Notes under the pieces: generated by a model
The model's database searches: none
The model's input: only the letters and a program-made list of their open reading frames with translations
What the model was told of the DNA's origin: nothing
Shown: positions 1-6,794 of the stretch, piece after piece
Numbering within the stretch: the first letter of the stretch is position 1
Layout of the letters: every line of letters starts with the position of its first letter
Made by a program: the position numbers and the translations under genes
DNA from: Anaerolineae bacterium
GTDB taxonomy: Bacteria > Chloroflexota > Anaerolineae > E26-bin7
Length of the DNA stretch: 9,080 nt
Assembly (NCBI GenBank): GCA_029933115.1
Contig: JAOZOT010000036.1
Location: 7,470 to 16,549 of the forward strand
Direction of reading: 5' to 3'

Positions 1-930
1 ATGTCCAACAATCACGCTGTTGAAGCGATAGAACTGACCAAAAAATTCGGCGATTTCACCGCTGTGGATAGAGTGAGCTTTACCATCAAACGGGGCGAAA
101 TCTTTGGTTTCCTGGGCCCCAACGGAGCAGGGAAGACGACAACCATTCGCATGTTGCTGGGCCTGCTCAGACCGACCAGCGGCCACGCTCAGGTGTTGGG
201 TTTCGATATTGTAAAGCAGTCGGACGAGATTAAGAAGCGTATCGGCTATATGTCACAGCGTTTCAGCCTCTACAATGATCTGACTGTGGAGGAAAACCTC
301 AATTTCTATGGCCGCACCTACGGGGTCAAGAACCAACAGTTGCGCGAGCGGAAAGCATATGTTCTGAAGATGGCCGGTCTTGAGGGCCGCGAACGCGAGT
401 TGACTAAAAATCTGTCGGGGGGCTGGAAACAGCGCCTGGCACTGGGCACGGCCATCATCCACGAGCCGGAGATGGTCTTCTTGGACGAGCCCACGGCCGG
501 AGTGGACCCTATCTCCCGCCGCGCTTTCTGGGATCTGCTGTACGAACTGGCCGATGGAGGAACGACCATCCTTGTCACCACCCACTACATGGACGAGGCC
601 GAACATTGCCAGCGGCTGGCTTTCATCCACGGCGGGAGGATCGTGGCCCGTGGTTCCCCCCGCGAGATCAAAGAGAACGTGATGCGCGGCCAAGTGCTGG
701 AAATAGACTGCGACCAACCAGAGGCGGCCATCCTGGCCCTGCGCCGGTTGGGCATCTTTGACGAAGTAGCCCTCTATGGAGCCCTGATCCACGTCATCGC
801 CGAAGATGGGGAAAATCACAAACCCACAATCATCAAAACTCTGAGGGACGAAGGCATCGAAGTAAAGAGCGTTGACCTGATTGCCCCTTCTCTGGAGGAT
901 GTATTTGTCTCATCCCTCAAAGAGAAGTAA
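1..930 (+). CDS. ABC-2 exporter ATP-binding subunit
   Basis: This is a cytoplasmic ATPase subunit of an ABC-2-type exporter (CcmA/DrrA/YbhF-like) that powers substrate extrusion through a partner permease. Visible motifs, in order, are Walker A GPNGAGKT (residues 39-46), Q-loop Gln86, signature LSGGWKQR (138-145), Walker B MVFLDEP (158-164), D-loop GVDP (167-170) and the switch His195. Trp in place of Gln in the signature is common in this subfamily and should not inactivate it. About 90 residues follow the nucleotide-binding domain; they end in SLEDVFV, the C-terminal extension typical of drug and multi-substrate exporters. At 309 residues it has one nucleotide-binding domain and must dimerise. 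The ATG is the first base of the window, so its ribosome binding site and promoter cannot be seen. A strong promoter lies downstream, before the TetR gene, so this gene is probably transcribed from an upstream unit. Family is certain; substrate is unknown. Confidence 0.95.
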   Translation: MSNNHAVEAIELTKKFGDFTAVDRVSFTIKRGEIFGFLGPNGAGKTTTIRMLLGLLRPTSGHAQVLGFDIVKQSDEIKKRIGYMSQRFSLYNDLTVEENLNFYGRTYGVKNQQLRERKAYVLKMAGLEGRERELTKNLSGGWKQRLALGTAIIHEPEMVFLDEPTAGVDPISRRAFWDLLYELADGGTTILVTTHYMDEAEHCQRLAFIHGGRIVARGSPREIKENVMRGQVLEIDCDQPEAAILALRRLGIFDEVALYGALIHVIAEDGENHKPTIIKTLRDEGIEVKSVDLIAPSLEDVFVSSLKEK

Positions 931-949
931 AGATTCACGAAAGATTCAC
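930..949 (+). repeat. Tandem 9-bp direct repeat upstream of the tetR promoter
   Basis: AAGATTCAC occurs at 930-938 and again at 941-949, 11 bp apart, or about one helical turn. It starts on the last base of the ATPase stop codon and lies 20-40 bp upstream of the -35 box. Its ATTCAC part matches the outer end of the TetR operator half-site at 1007-1026. It could be a secondary weak half-site array or chance. The evidence is weak. Confidence 0.3.
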
Positions 950-969
950 ACTACAGCACCGTTTTGCCC

Positions 970-998
970 TTGACAACTCTGCCCGAATGGTTTATAAT
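970..998 (+). promoter_or_regulatory. Consensus sigma-70 promoter of the tetR-permease-MFP operon
   Basis: The -35 box TTGACA (970-975) and the -10 box TATAAT (993-998) both match the consensus exactly and are separated by the optimal 17 bp. The predicted transcription start is near 1005. The leader is then about 44 nt and carries the TetR operator and the regulator's ribosome binding site. A promoter this strong is expected to need repression, which fits the overlapping operator. Confidence 0.88.
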
Positions 999-1006
999 AG
1001 CCTCTG

Positions 1007-1026
1007 GTGAATGAATGTTCATTCAC
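1007..1026. promoter_or_regulatory. TetR-type operator (perfect 9-2-9 bp palindrome)
   Basis: The half-site GTGAATGAA is followed by TG and then its exact reverse complement TTCATTCAC, giving a perfect 20-bp palindrome. It starts about 9 bp after the -10 box and covers the predicted start site and early transcribed region, where a bound repressor dimer would block RNA polymerase. Its length, perfect symmetry and position in front of a TetR-family gene fit an autoregulatory operator. Binding is inferred. Confidence 0.85.
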
Positions 1027-1048
1027 TTTTCAGAAGGGATGCAACTAG

Positions 1049-1678
1049 ATGGGACCGGCCAGCAAGAGAAAACGCAAAGTAGTGCGGCGCGAGCAAATTC
1101 TGGAGGCGGCCGTCAGGGTCTTTGCCCGGCGCGGCTTTGGCAACGCCACTGTAGCCGAGATCGCTGAAGAAGCAGACGTGGCCGCAGGGACCATTTACAA
1201 TTACTTTGAGAGCAAAGAAGAACTGTTTATGAGCATCCCCCAGTTGATCAGCGAGCCTATGCTCGCTACTTTCCTGAAAGACGCTTTTGAGGGGAACGAG
1301 CCCACGGACATAACAGGAGAAGAACGGCTTTTAGCCCGGTCATGTGCTAAAGCCATAGAGACGCTGCTCCAAAACCTGGACTTGGTGAAATCTATATTAG
1401 CGAGCGTCGTCACTCTGGATGACGAGACAAGGGCTGAGTACTTTCGTCAGCCTCTGCAAGCCCTCACTATTATGGAGCGGTATTTTCGCGACAGGATCGA
1501 GAGAGGGATATTCAGAGAGATGAATACTGCTATCGTAGCCCAGGCCTACGCAGTGCTGGTCATCATGTTTGTCCTCATTCAGGAACTGATCAGAACCGCA
1601 GACGTGGCCCCTCTGGCATACGAGGAAATCAGTCAGGAGTTGACCAAGTTGCTCCTGTACGGTATCGAAAAGAGGTAG
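1049..1678 (+). CDS. TetR/AcrR-family transcriptional repressor
   Basis: This is a dimeric DNA-binding repressor, predicted to control its own operon and the exporter genes behind it in response to a ligand. The N-terminal TetR domain is typical: RREQILEAA (residues 13-21), VFARRGFGNATVAEIA (24-39) and the recognition-helix region AGTIYNYFESKEELF (46-60). The rest (about 65-209) is an all-helical ligand-binding and dimerisation domain with no family-specific signature I recognise. The length, 209 residues, is normal. A basic tail, KRKRK, precedes the HTH. The ATG at 1049 is supported by AGAAGGGA at 1032-1039. The gene follows a consensus promoter and a perfect palindromic operator, and its stop is 3 nt before the permease start, so the two are almost certainly co-transcribed. 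The closest known arrangement is CecR (YbiH) with the YbhGFSR exporter of E. coli; this is an analogy, not shown orthology. Confidence 0.93.
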   Translation: MGPASKRKRKVVRREQILEAAVRVFARRGFGNATVAEIAEEADVAAGTIYNYFESKEELFMSIPQLISEPMLATFLKDAFEGNEPTDITGEERLLARSCAKAIETLLQNLDLVKSILASVVTLDDETRAEYFRQPLQALTIMERYFRDRIERGIFREMNTAIVAQAYAVLVIMFVLIQELIRTADVAPLAYEEISQELTKLLLYGIEKR

Positions 1679-1681
1679 TGA

Positions 1682-2815
1682 ATGTTATCCCGACTTTTTG
1701 CCATCATGCACAAAGAGTTCATCCACATCTTCCGCGACCCCCAGACTCTGGGCATTGTGCTCATCATGCCCATCAGTATGCTTCTATTGATGGGCTACGC
1801 CGTAGCCGCAGACATTGACCATATCCCTACGGCCGTCTTCGATCAGGCTATGGACTCCCAGAGCCGGGACTTTTTGGAGAAGTTCTGGCAGACTGACTTT
1901 TTTGAACTCGAACGCACCGCCCGTAGCCAGCAGGAGATCCAGGACTTGATTGATGAAGGCGTGGTGCGGGTAGGCATCATCATCCCGCCGGGGTTCGCGG
2001 CCGACCTGGAAGCGGGAAAGCAGGTCCAGGTTCAGGTACTCATTGACGGCTCCGACACTACCATCGCTCAGGTGGCCCAGTTCGCGGCCGAGTCCATAGG
2101 GCAAGCCACTGCGGTAGAGATTGTAGGGATCAAAATAGGCAAAAGCGGCGCAGGGTTAGCTTCTCTGGTCATGCCCATCCTGATGAGACCCCGTCTCCTT
2201 TACAACCCCAATCTGGATAAGGTCAATGCACTGATCCCTTCCCTGATTGGGATGATCTTGCAGTTTCAGAGCATTTTCCTGACTTCCTTCGCCATCGTGC
2301 GTGAGCGGGAGCAAGGGACGCTGGAGCAACTCATCGTTACCCCTGTCAAGCCCTGGGAGTTGATGATAGGCAAAGTCGTGCCCTTTGTGCTGCTGGCCTT
2401 CCTGAACGTAGGTCTGACCCTGGCCGTAGGCTATTTCATCTTTGGGGTCGAGTTCAGTGGCAGCCTGACCCTGCTTTTGACGCTGTCTATTGTCTTTCTA
2501 CTGGGTTCCCTGGGCACGGGGGTGCTGATATCTACCGTCTCGCGCACTCAGATGCAGGCCAATCATCTAGCCTCTTTTGTCTTGCTGCCGGCCATTATCC
2601 TGTCTGGCTTCCTCGTGCCCCGGGACAATATGCCCACCCTGGCTTATTACGCGGGCTATCTCATACCACTGACTTATTTCAACGAGATATTGCGGGGCAT
2701 CGTGATGAAAGGGGTAGGGATGGCCTTTCTGTGGAAACACGTCGTCCCCTTGGCCATCTTTGGGATAGCAGTCTTTGTCCTCAGCGTCTTACGCTTCCAG
2801 AAGCGATTGGAGTAA
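1682..2815 (+). CDS. ABC-2-type exporter permease
   Basis: This is an integral membrane subunit that should form the export channel with the ATPase. The N-terminus has the amphipathic stretch LFAIMHKEFIHIFRDP (residues 5-20) before a first membrane segment (about 22-42). A large extracytoplasmic domain follows (about 43-180). A cluster of membrane segments comes next, at about 184-205, 229-254, 261-283, 296-313 and 351-370. EREQGTLEQL (208-217) is the hallmark motif of the ABC2_membrane_3 (YbhS/YbhR/YhhJ) family, as is the GYLIPLTYFNEILRGI region (325-340). The length, 377 residues, is usual. AGAGG at 1671-1675, inside the end of tetR, serves as ribosome binding site for the ATG at 1682. YbhS/YbhR-type systems often have two permeases; only one is visible, so it either homodimerises or pairs with a permease upstream of the window. 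Confidence 0.94.
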   Translation: MLSRLFAIMHKEFIHIFRDPQTLGIVLIMPISMLLLMGYAVAADIDHIPTAVFDQAMDSQSRDFLEKFWQTDFFELERTARSQQEIQDLIDEGVVRVGIIIPPGFAADLEAGKQVQVQVLIDGSDTTIAQVAQFAAESIGQATAVEIVGIKIGKSGAGLASLVMPILMRPRLLYNPNLDKVNALIPSLIGMILQFQSIFLTSFAIVREREQGTLEQLIVTPVKPWELMIGKVVPFVLLAFLNVGLTLAVGYFIFGVEFSGSLTLLLTLSIVFLLGSLGTGVLISTVSRTQMQANHLASFVLLPAIILSGFLVPRDNMPTLAYYAGYLIPLTYFNEILRGIVMKGVGMAFLWKHVVPLAIFGIAVFVLSVLRFQKRLE

Positions 2816-2855
2816 CCTGGATAGCGGAGGCGAATTGAAAGAGGTGTATTGAACA

Positions 2856-4244
2856 ATGAAGAGAGTGATACCGATAACGATAGTACTGGTGCTGGCGGCT
2901 ACAGTCGCTGCTGGCTGGTGGTACTTCACTACTAACCCGGCCGCCTGGGGCCAACTCTTGACCGAACTGGAGATCCAAACGGCCACCGCCGAGGAGACCC
3001 TTTCCGCCTCTGGTTTCATCGAGGCCGAGGAGTTCTCCCTCACCGCCGAGGTCTCTGGCCGCGTTGACCAACTGTTAGCCGACGAAGGCGATGAGGTGAA
3101 GAAAGGCGATGTCTTGGTCGTCCTCGACGAGGCCATGGTTCAGGCCCAATTGCGAGAGGCCCAAGCTGCTGTCCAGATCGCTCAGGCCGCTCTGGCTCAG
3201 GTCAAGGCCGGCCCCCGCCCGGGGGCTATCCGCCAGGCCGAAGCGGCCTTGGCCCAGGCCGAGGCCGCCCGCGATGGGGCCTATCAGGCCTGGCAAGATG
3301 CTCTGGCCATCCGCAACAATCCACAGGAGCTCGAGGCCCAGATTGACGCTGCCAGAGCTCAACTGGAAGCAGCCGAATACCAGCTTCAGGCTGCTGTGGC
3401 CGCTGCCGAAGCTTCCCAGGCCGAATACGACATGCTGTCTAGGGCTGCCGACTTTGTCTCTCACCCCCAGAAACTCCATGTCTCTGTACCCACTCCTTTT
3501 GGCACTTTCAGACAAAGCTTCAGGCTCACATTTGACAAAGGCGAGCGCGAAGAGGTCTTCTTCCAGTGGAACCTGTCCGCCCGGAGGTTGACCTCCAGTT
3601 GGGAGGCGGTGGCTATGGCTCAGGCTGCCCGCGATGGGGCCAAGGCCACTCTGGAAGACCTGTTGGCCATCCGGGAGAACCCTCAGGAATTGGACGCCCA
3701 GGTGGACGCAGCCAAAGCCCGATACGAAAGGGCCGAAGCCGCCGTGCAGGCCGCCCAGGCCCAATTGGAGGCCCTGAAGGCCGGAGCTACCCAGGAGCAA
3801 ATTGCGGTGGCTGAGGCGCAGGTGAAGCAAGCTCAGGCTGCGGTGGAGCTCATCAAAGCCCAATTGGCCAAGATGACCCTCACCTCCCCTACTTCGGGTA
3901 TAGTTATGGAGAGGACAGTGCACCGTGGGGAGATGGCCGGCGCCGGCGCCACCCTGATGACCATCGCTAACCTGGACGAGGTGACCCTCACCATCTACAT
4001 CCCTGAAGACGAGATAGGGAAAGTCAAGGTAGGCCAAACGGTGGAAGTCAGCGTGGATTCCTTTCCCGACAAAGTCTTTGAGGGACGGGTGAGCTACATC
4101 GCTTCCGAAGCCGAATTCACACCTAAAAACGTCCAGACCAAAGAGGAGCGGGTGAACATGGTCTTTGCCGTCAAGGTCAAGATCCCCAATCCGAAGCACG
4201 AACTGAAGCCGGGGATGCCGGCCGATGCGGTTATCAGGGGATAG
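2856..4244 (+). CDS. HlyD-family membrane fusion protein, copy 1, with atypical hairpin insert
   Basis: This is a periplasmic-adaptor-type subunit anchored by one N-terminal membrane helix (residues 4-23). The first biotinyl-lipoyl half spans about 53-93 (GDEVKKGDVLVVLDEA). A long Ala/Gln/Glu-rich coiled-coil hairpin runs from about 95 to 338, then the second lipoyl half (339-375) and a beta-barrel (377-423, with YIPEDEIGKVKVGQ and EFTPKNVQT). The protein ends in HELKPGMPADAVI. Residues about 199-248 break the coiled coil with aromatic, beta-prone sequence (HVSVPTPFGTF, EEVFFQW) that its paralogue lacks. Segments 139-170 and 259-290 are similar, each containing an ARDGA...RNP/RENPQEL pattern, which suggests internal duplication. 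At 462 residues it is long for YbhG-like proteins. The ATG at 2856 has AGAGGTG about 10 nt upstream. It sits 40 nt after the permease and 53 nt before copy 2, consistent with one operon. No outer-membrane factor gene is present. Confidence 0.92.
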   Translation: MKRVIPITIVLVLAATVAAGWWYFTTNPAAWGQLLTELEIQTATAEETLSASGFIEAEEFSLTAEVSGRVDQLLADEGDEVKKGDVLVVLDEAMVQAQLREAQAAVQIAQAALAQVKAGPRPGAIRQAEAALAQAEAARDGAYQAWQDALAIRNNPQELEAQIDAARAQLEAAEYQLQAAVAAAEASQAEYDMLSRAADFVSHPQKLHVSVPTPFGTFRQSFRLTFDKGEREEVFFQWNLSARRLTSSWEAVAMAQAARDGAKATLEDLLAIRENPQELDAQVDAAKARYERAEAAVQAAQAQLEALKAGATQEQIAVAEAQVKQAQAAVELIKAQLAKMTLTSPTSGIVMERTVHRGEMAGAGATLMTIANLDEVTLTIYIPEDEIGKVKVGQTVEVSVDSFPDKVFEGRVSYIASEAEFTPKNVQTKEERVNMVFAVKVKIPNPKHELKPGMPADAVIRG

Positions 4245-4284
4245 ATGTCTCTTTCTAACCCTTGTCCCTCGCCCTTTATCCTCT

Positions 4285-4292
4285 GAGAGGAG
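4285..4292 (+). promoter_or_regulatory. Ribosome binding site that fixes the start of MFP copy 2
   Basis: GAGAGGAG ends 5 nt before the ATG at 4298. The frame can be extended upstream to a TTG at 4262, but that codon has no comparable Shine-Dalgarno and would place 12 residues before the lysine/arginine-capped membrane anchor. The ATG is therefore preferred. Confidence 0.8.
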
Positions 4293-4297
4293 TTAAC

Positions 4298-5662
4298 ATG
4301 AAACGAGCGATTGTCTTACTTGTCGTTCTGCTTATACTGGTGGGCCTTGCCGCCTGGTGGTATCTCACCACCTCGCCGCAGCAGGCCACACAACTTATAA
4401 CCAAACTGGGGCTGTCACCTGAGCAAGCGAGCCAACTGGTAGCTCAGTTGAGCTCGGCAGGTGAAGCCAAAGCTGCCGAAACCACTCTCTCTGCCTCCGG
4501 CACTATCGAGGGAGAGGAAGTGTCCATCACCGCTGAGGTGGGCGGGCGCATTGAGGCTCTGCTGGCCGGCGAGGGTGACGAGGTGGAAGCCGGAGAGGTG
4601 CTGGTCAAGCTGGACCAGGCTCTCCTCGAGGCCCAGATCGGTCAGGCCCAGGCCGCTCTGGAGACGGCCAAAGCCAAGTTGGCTCAGGTAAAAGCCGGGG
4701 CCCGCCCCGAGGAGATTGCCGCTGCCCGGGCTGCTCTGGCTGAGGCTCAGGCTGCCCAGGAGGGAGCCTATCAGGCCTGGCAGAACGCCTTGGAAGCACG
4801 CAATGACCCCCGGCAATTGGAGGCTCAAATCAGCCAGGCCCGCACCGAAGTGGAACTGGCCAAGGTCCAACTGGATCAGGCCCGCACTGCTTTGGCTGAG
4901 GCCGAGGTCACGCGCGACCACTATCAGTTGTTCCAGGGCAGTGACGAGGACAAAACGATGTATCTGGCTTCCCTCAAGCAGGTGGAGGCAGCTCAGGCCA
5001 ATGTGCAGGCAGCAGAGGCAGCCTTGAAAGGAGCCCAGGTCCAACTGGAGCACTTGCTGGCCATGAGGGAGAACCCTCTTGTCCTGGATGCTCAGGTCAA
5101 CGCCGCCTGGGCAGAGTACCAGGCGGCTCAGGCTGCAGTGGAGATGGCTCAAGCCAAGCTGGAAGACCTGGAGGCTGGCCCAACCGAGGAAGAGGTAGCT
5201 ATGGCCCAGGCCGAAGTAGCCAAGGCTGAAGCCGCCCTGGGGGTGTTGGAGGTCCAGTTGGACAAGTTGACTTTGCGCTCACCTACGGCGGGATTGGTGA
5301 CAGGACGAACGGTGCAAGTGGGAGAGATGGCGGTGCCAGGAGCCACCTTGATGACGGTGGCCGATCTGGATGAAGTGACGCTGACGGTTTATATTCCAGA
5401 GGACGAGATTGGGCGGGTGAAGGTGGGGCAGGCAGTGGAGGTAAGCGTGGACTCTTTCCCGGGGAAGACCTTTGAAGGCTGGGTGAGTTACATTGCTTCG
5501 CAGGCCGAGTTCACGCCCAAGAATGTGCAGACCAAGAAGGAACGGGTGAACATGGTCTTTGCGGTAAAGGTGAAAGTACCCAACCCCGACCACGAACTAA
5601 AGCCAGGGATGCCGGCCGATGCGTTGATCAAGGCCGCTGATATCGAGATGCCAGGCTCGTGA
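4298..5662 (+). CDS. HlyD-family membrane fusion protein, copy 2
   Basis: This is the second adaptor subunit of the exporter, 454 residues from the ATG at 4298. It has an N-terminal membrane anchor (residues 4-23), a short helical linker (about 26-60) and a first lipoyl half (about 65-107, GDEVEAGEVLVKLDQA). An Ala/Gln-rich coiled-coil hairpin follows (about 108-322), with a short charged interruption near DHYQLFQGSDEDK (207-219) as its probable tip. The second lipoyl half (323-360) and the beta-barrel (362-408, YIPEDEIGRVKVGQ, EFTPKNVQT) come next. By eye its last 120 or so residues are about 80% identical to copy 1, while the N-terminal linker and hairpin tip have diverged. The pair is therefore an old tandem duplication. 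Two adaptors could build a mixed ring or be alternatives. It is the last gene of the operon; its TGA ends 1 nt before the stop of the convergent SUMF1 gene and no terminator hairpin is seen between them. Confidence 0.92.
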   Translation: MKRAIVLLVVLLILVGLAAWWYLTTSPQQATQLITKLGLSPEQASQLVAQLSSAGEAKAAETTLSASGTIEGEEVSITAEVGGRIEALLAGEGDEVEAGEVLVKLDQALLEAQIGQAQAALETAKAKLAQVKAGARPEEIAAARAALAEAQAAQEGAYQAWQNALEARNDPRQLEAQISQARTEVELAKVQLDQARTALAEAEVTRDHYQLFQGSDEDKTMYLASLKQVEAAQANVQAAEAALKGAQVQLEHLLAMRENPLVLDAQVNAAWAEYQAAQAAVEMAQAKLEDLEAGPTEEEVAMAQAEVAKAEAALGVLEVQLDKLTLRSPTAGLVTGRTVQVGEMAVPGATLMTVADLDEVTLTVYIPEDEIGRVKVGQAVEVSVDSFPGKTFEGWVSYIASQAEFTPKNVQTKKERVNMVFAVKVKVPNPDHELKPGMPADALIKAADIEMPGS

Positions 5663-5663
5663 T

Positions 5664-6746
5664 TCAAGGGGCAACGGGGTAGACCAGCCGAAATCCGAGG
5701 CTGCGACGCCCTTCTCCAGGGGGAGCGGCATAGCGAATCCAACTGCGGCTGTTGTCTGCGACATAGCTCCATCCTCCTCCCCGAATCACCCGGTCCTCTT
5801 TGCTGTGCGGATCCTCGCGTCCATCACTGGGATTGTAGGGATAAGGTCTGAGGAGGCTACTGGTCCACTCCCATACGTTGCCCGCCATGTCAGACACACC
5901 GTAGGGGCTGTCACCTGCGGGGGAATATGCCCCTACCGGCGTCCGGCCGCCAGGACCACTATCTTTTGTGTTACACCTCGTTGGGTCCCACATGTCTCCC
6001 CAGGGATAAGTGCGGCCATCGGTGCCGCGAGCCGCCTTCTCCCATTCTGCTTCTGTGGGCAGCCGTCCCCCGGCCCACTGAGCATACTCTTGCGCCCGGT
6101 ACCAGTTGACGTAGACCACCGGAAAATCCTCCGGCTTTCGGGCGTATAGCTCCTCTGTCCTGTGACAGGCCCCAGCCTCAACACATCTTCTATACTGAGC
6201 CATGGTCACCTCGTATTTGCCTATCCAGAAGCCGTCTACATAGACGGTGTGCTGGGGGTATTCGCTGCCCTCTGGGTAAAGGCTGAGACCCATGAGAAAC
6301 TCACCGGGCGGGATGTAGACTACTACCGAGCCGTCCTTCTCCCACACTCGTGTCTCGCCGGCCACAGGTCCGGGGACAGGCGTATCAGTCGGTGTGGGCG
6401 GCACGGGCGTCGGCGTTGGGGGCACGGGCGTCGGCGGCACCGGGGTGGGAGTATCTGTGGGCAGCACAAGCGTGGGGGTATCTGTCGGTGACACCGGTGT
6501 AGGGGTATCCGTTGGCGGCACTGGAGTATCCGTTGGCGGTATGGGTGTGGGCGTCGGCGGCGGGGGCGTGGGAGATGGAGGCTCCTCGGCAGGTGTGTGT
6601 GATGCCGGCCGCCCGCCAGAAATTGGGATTTCAGTCGTGACATCCTGCAAAATTATGCCCAGAATAAGAAGCCCTGCAAAGCAGGCCAAGAAAGCGGCTA
6701 CTATGCATCCTCCACTACCAATGACAAGCCACCACTTTCTTTCCAT
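5664..6746 (-). CDS. Membrane-anchored SUMF1/FGE-sulfatase-domain protein with Pro/Thr stalk
   Basis: The domain order is one N-terminal membrane helix (residues 6-33), a proline/threonine-rich stalk (about 47-126) of PTDTPTPV- and PPTPTPV-like repeats, and a C-terminal FGE-sulfatase domain (about 133-356). Family hallmarks are IPPGEFLMG (145-153), VDGFWIGKYEVT (170-181), VNWYRAQEYAQWAGGRLPTEAEWEKAAR (213-240), GNVWEW (289-294), RVIRGGGW (319-326) and LGFRLV (350-355). The cysteine pair of true formylglycine-generating enzymes should lie after GGGW, but the segment there (YVADNSRSWIRYA) has none. This is therefore probably not a sulfatase-activating enzyme; it may be a binding or structural member of the superfamily on the outer face of the membrane. 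Cys188, Cys194 and Cys258 are elsewhere. The ATG at 6746 has GGAGG about 12 nt upstream, rather far. Proteins of this layout seem common in Chloroflexota. The true function is unknown. Confidence 0.9.
   Translation of the reverse strand: MERKWWLVIGSGGCIVAAFLACFAGLLILGIILQDVTTEIPISGGRPASHTPAEEPPSPTPPPPTPTPIPPTDTPVPPTDTPTPVSPTDTPTLVLPTDTPTPVPPTPVPPTPTPVPPTPTDTPVPGPVAGETRVWEKDGSVVVYIPPGEFLMGLSLYPEGSEYPQHTVYVDGFWIGKYEVTMAQYRRCVEAGACHRTEELYARKPEDFPVVYVNWYRAQEYAQWAGGRLPTEAEWEKAARGTDGRTYPWGDMWDPTRCNTKDSGPGGRTPVGAYSPAGDSPYGVSDMAGNVWEWTSSLLRPYPYNPSDGREDPHSKEDRVIRGGGWSYVADNSRSWIRYAAPPGEGRRSLGFRLVYPVAP
6369..6578 (-). repeat. Low-complexity Pro/Thr-encoding repeat in the SUMF1 gene
   Basis: This roughly 210-bp stretch encodes residues about 57-126 of the SUMF1-domain protein as variations on PTDTPTPV and PPTPTPV. 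On the plus strand it reads as GGGCGTCGGCGG- and GTATCCGTTGGCGG-like units. Units vary in length and codon choice but are similar enough for slippage or recombination to change stalk length between strains. It is coding sequence, not a CRISPR array or tandem satellite. Confidence 0.85.
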
Positions 6747-6794
6747 AAGCGATCTTTTCCTCCACGAAGTACTCGAAAGCTTCCACCACTGCTC

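Noticed and set aside
3075..4199. 374-residue open frame on the minus strand opposite fusion protein copy 1 (and a 245-residue one at 4415-5152 opposite copy 2).
   Set aside because: The translations are Gly/Leu/His-rich with no family motifs, and they mirror the Ala/Gln codon bias of the fusion proteins. No ribosome binding site or independent support.
4262..4297. TTG start extending fusion protein copy 2 by 12 residues.
   Set aside because: GAGAGGAG sits just before the ATG at 4298, and the extension would precede a typical membrane anchor.
6369..6578. Repeated units that might suggest a CRISPR array.
   Set aside because: Units are irregular, run in frame as Pro/Thr codons and have no unique spacers.
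5664..6746. Annotation as formylglycine-generating enzyme (sulfatase maturase).
   Set aside because: The catalytic cysteine motif is absent and no sulfatase gene is in the window.
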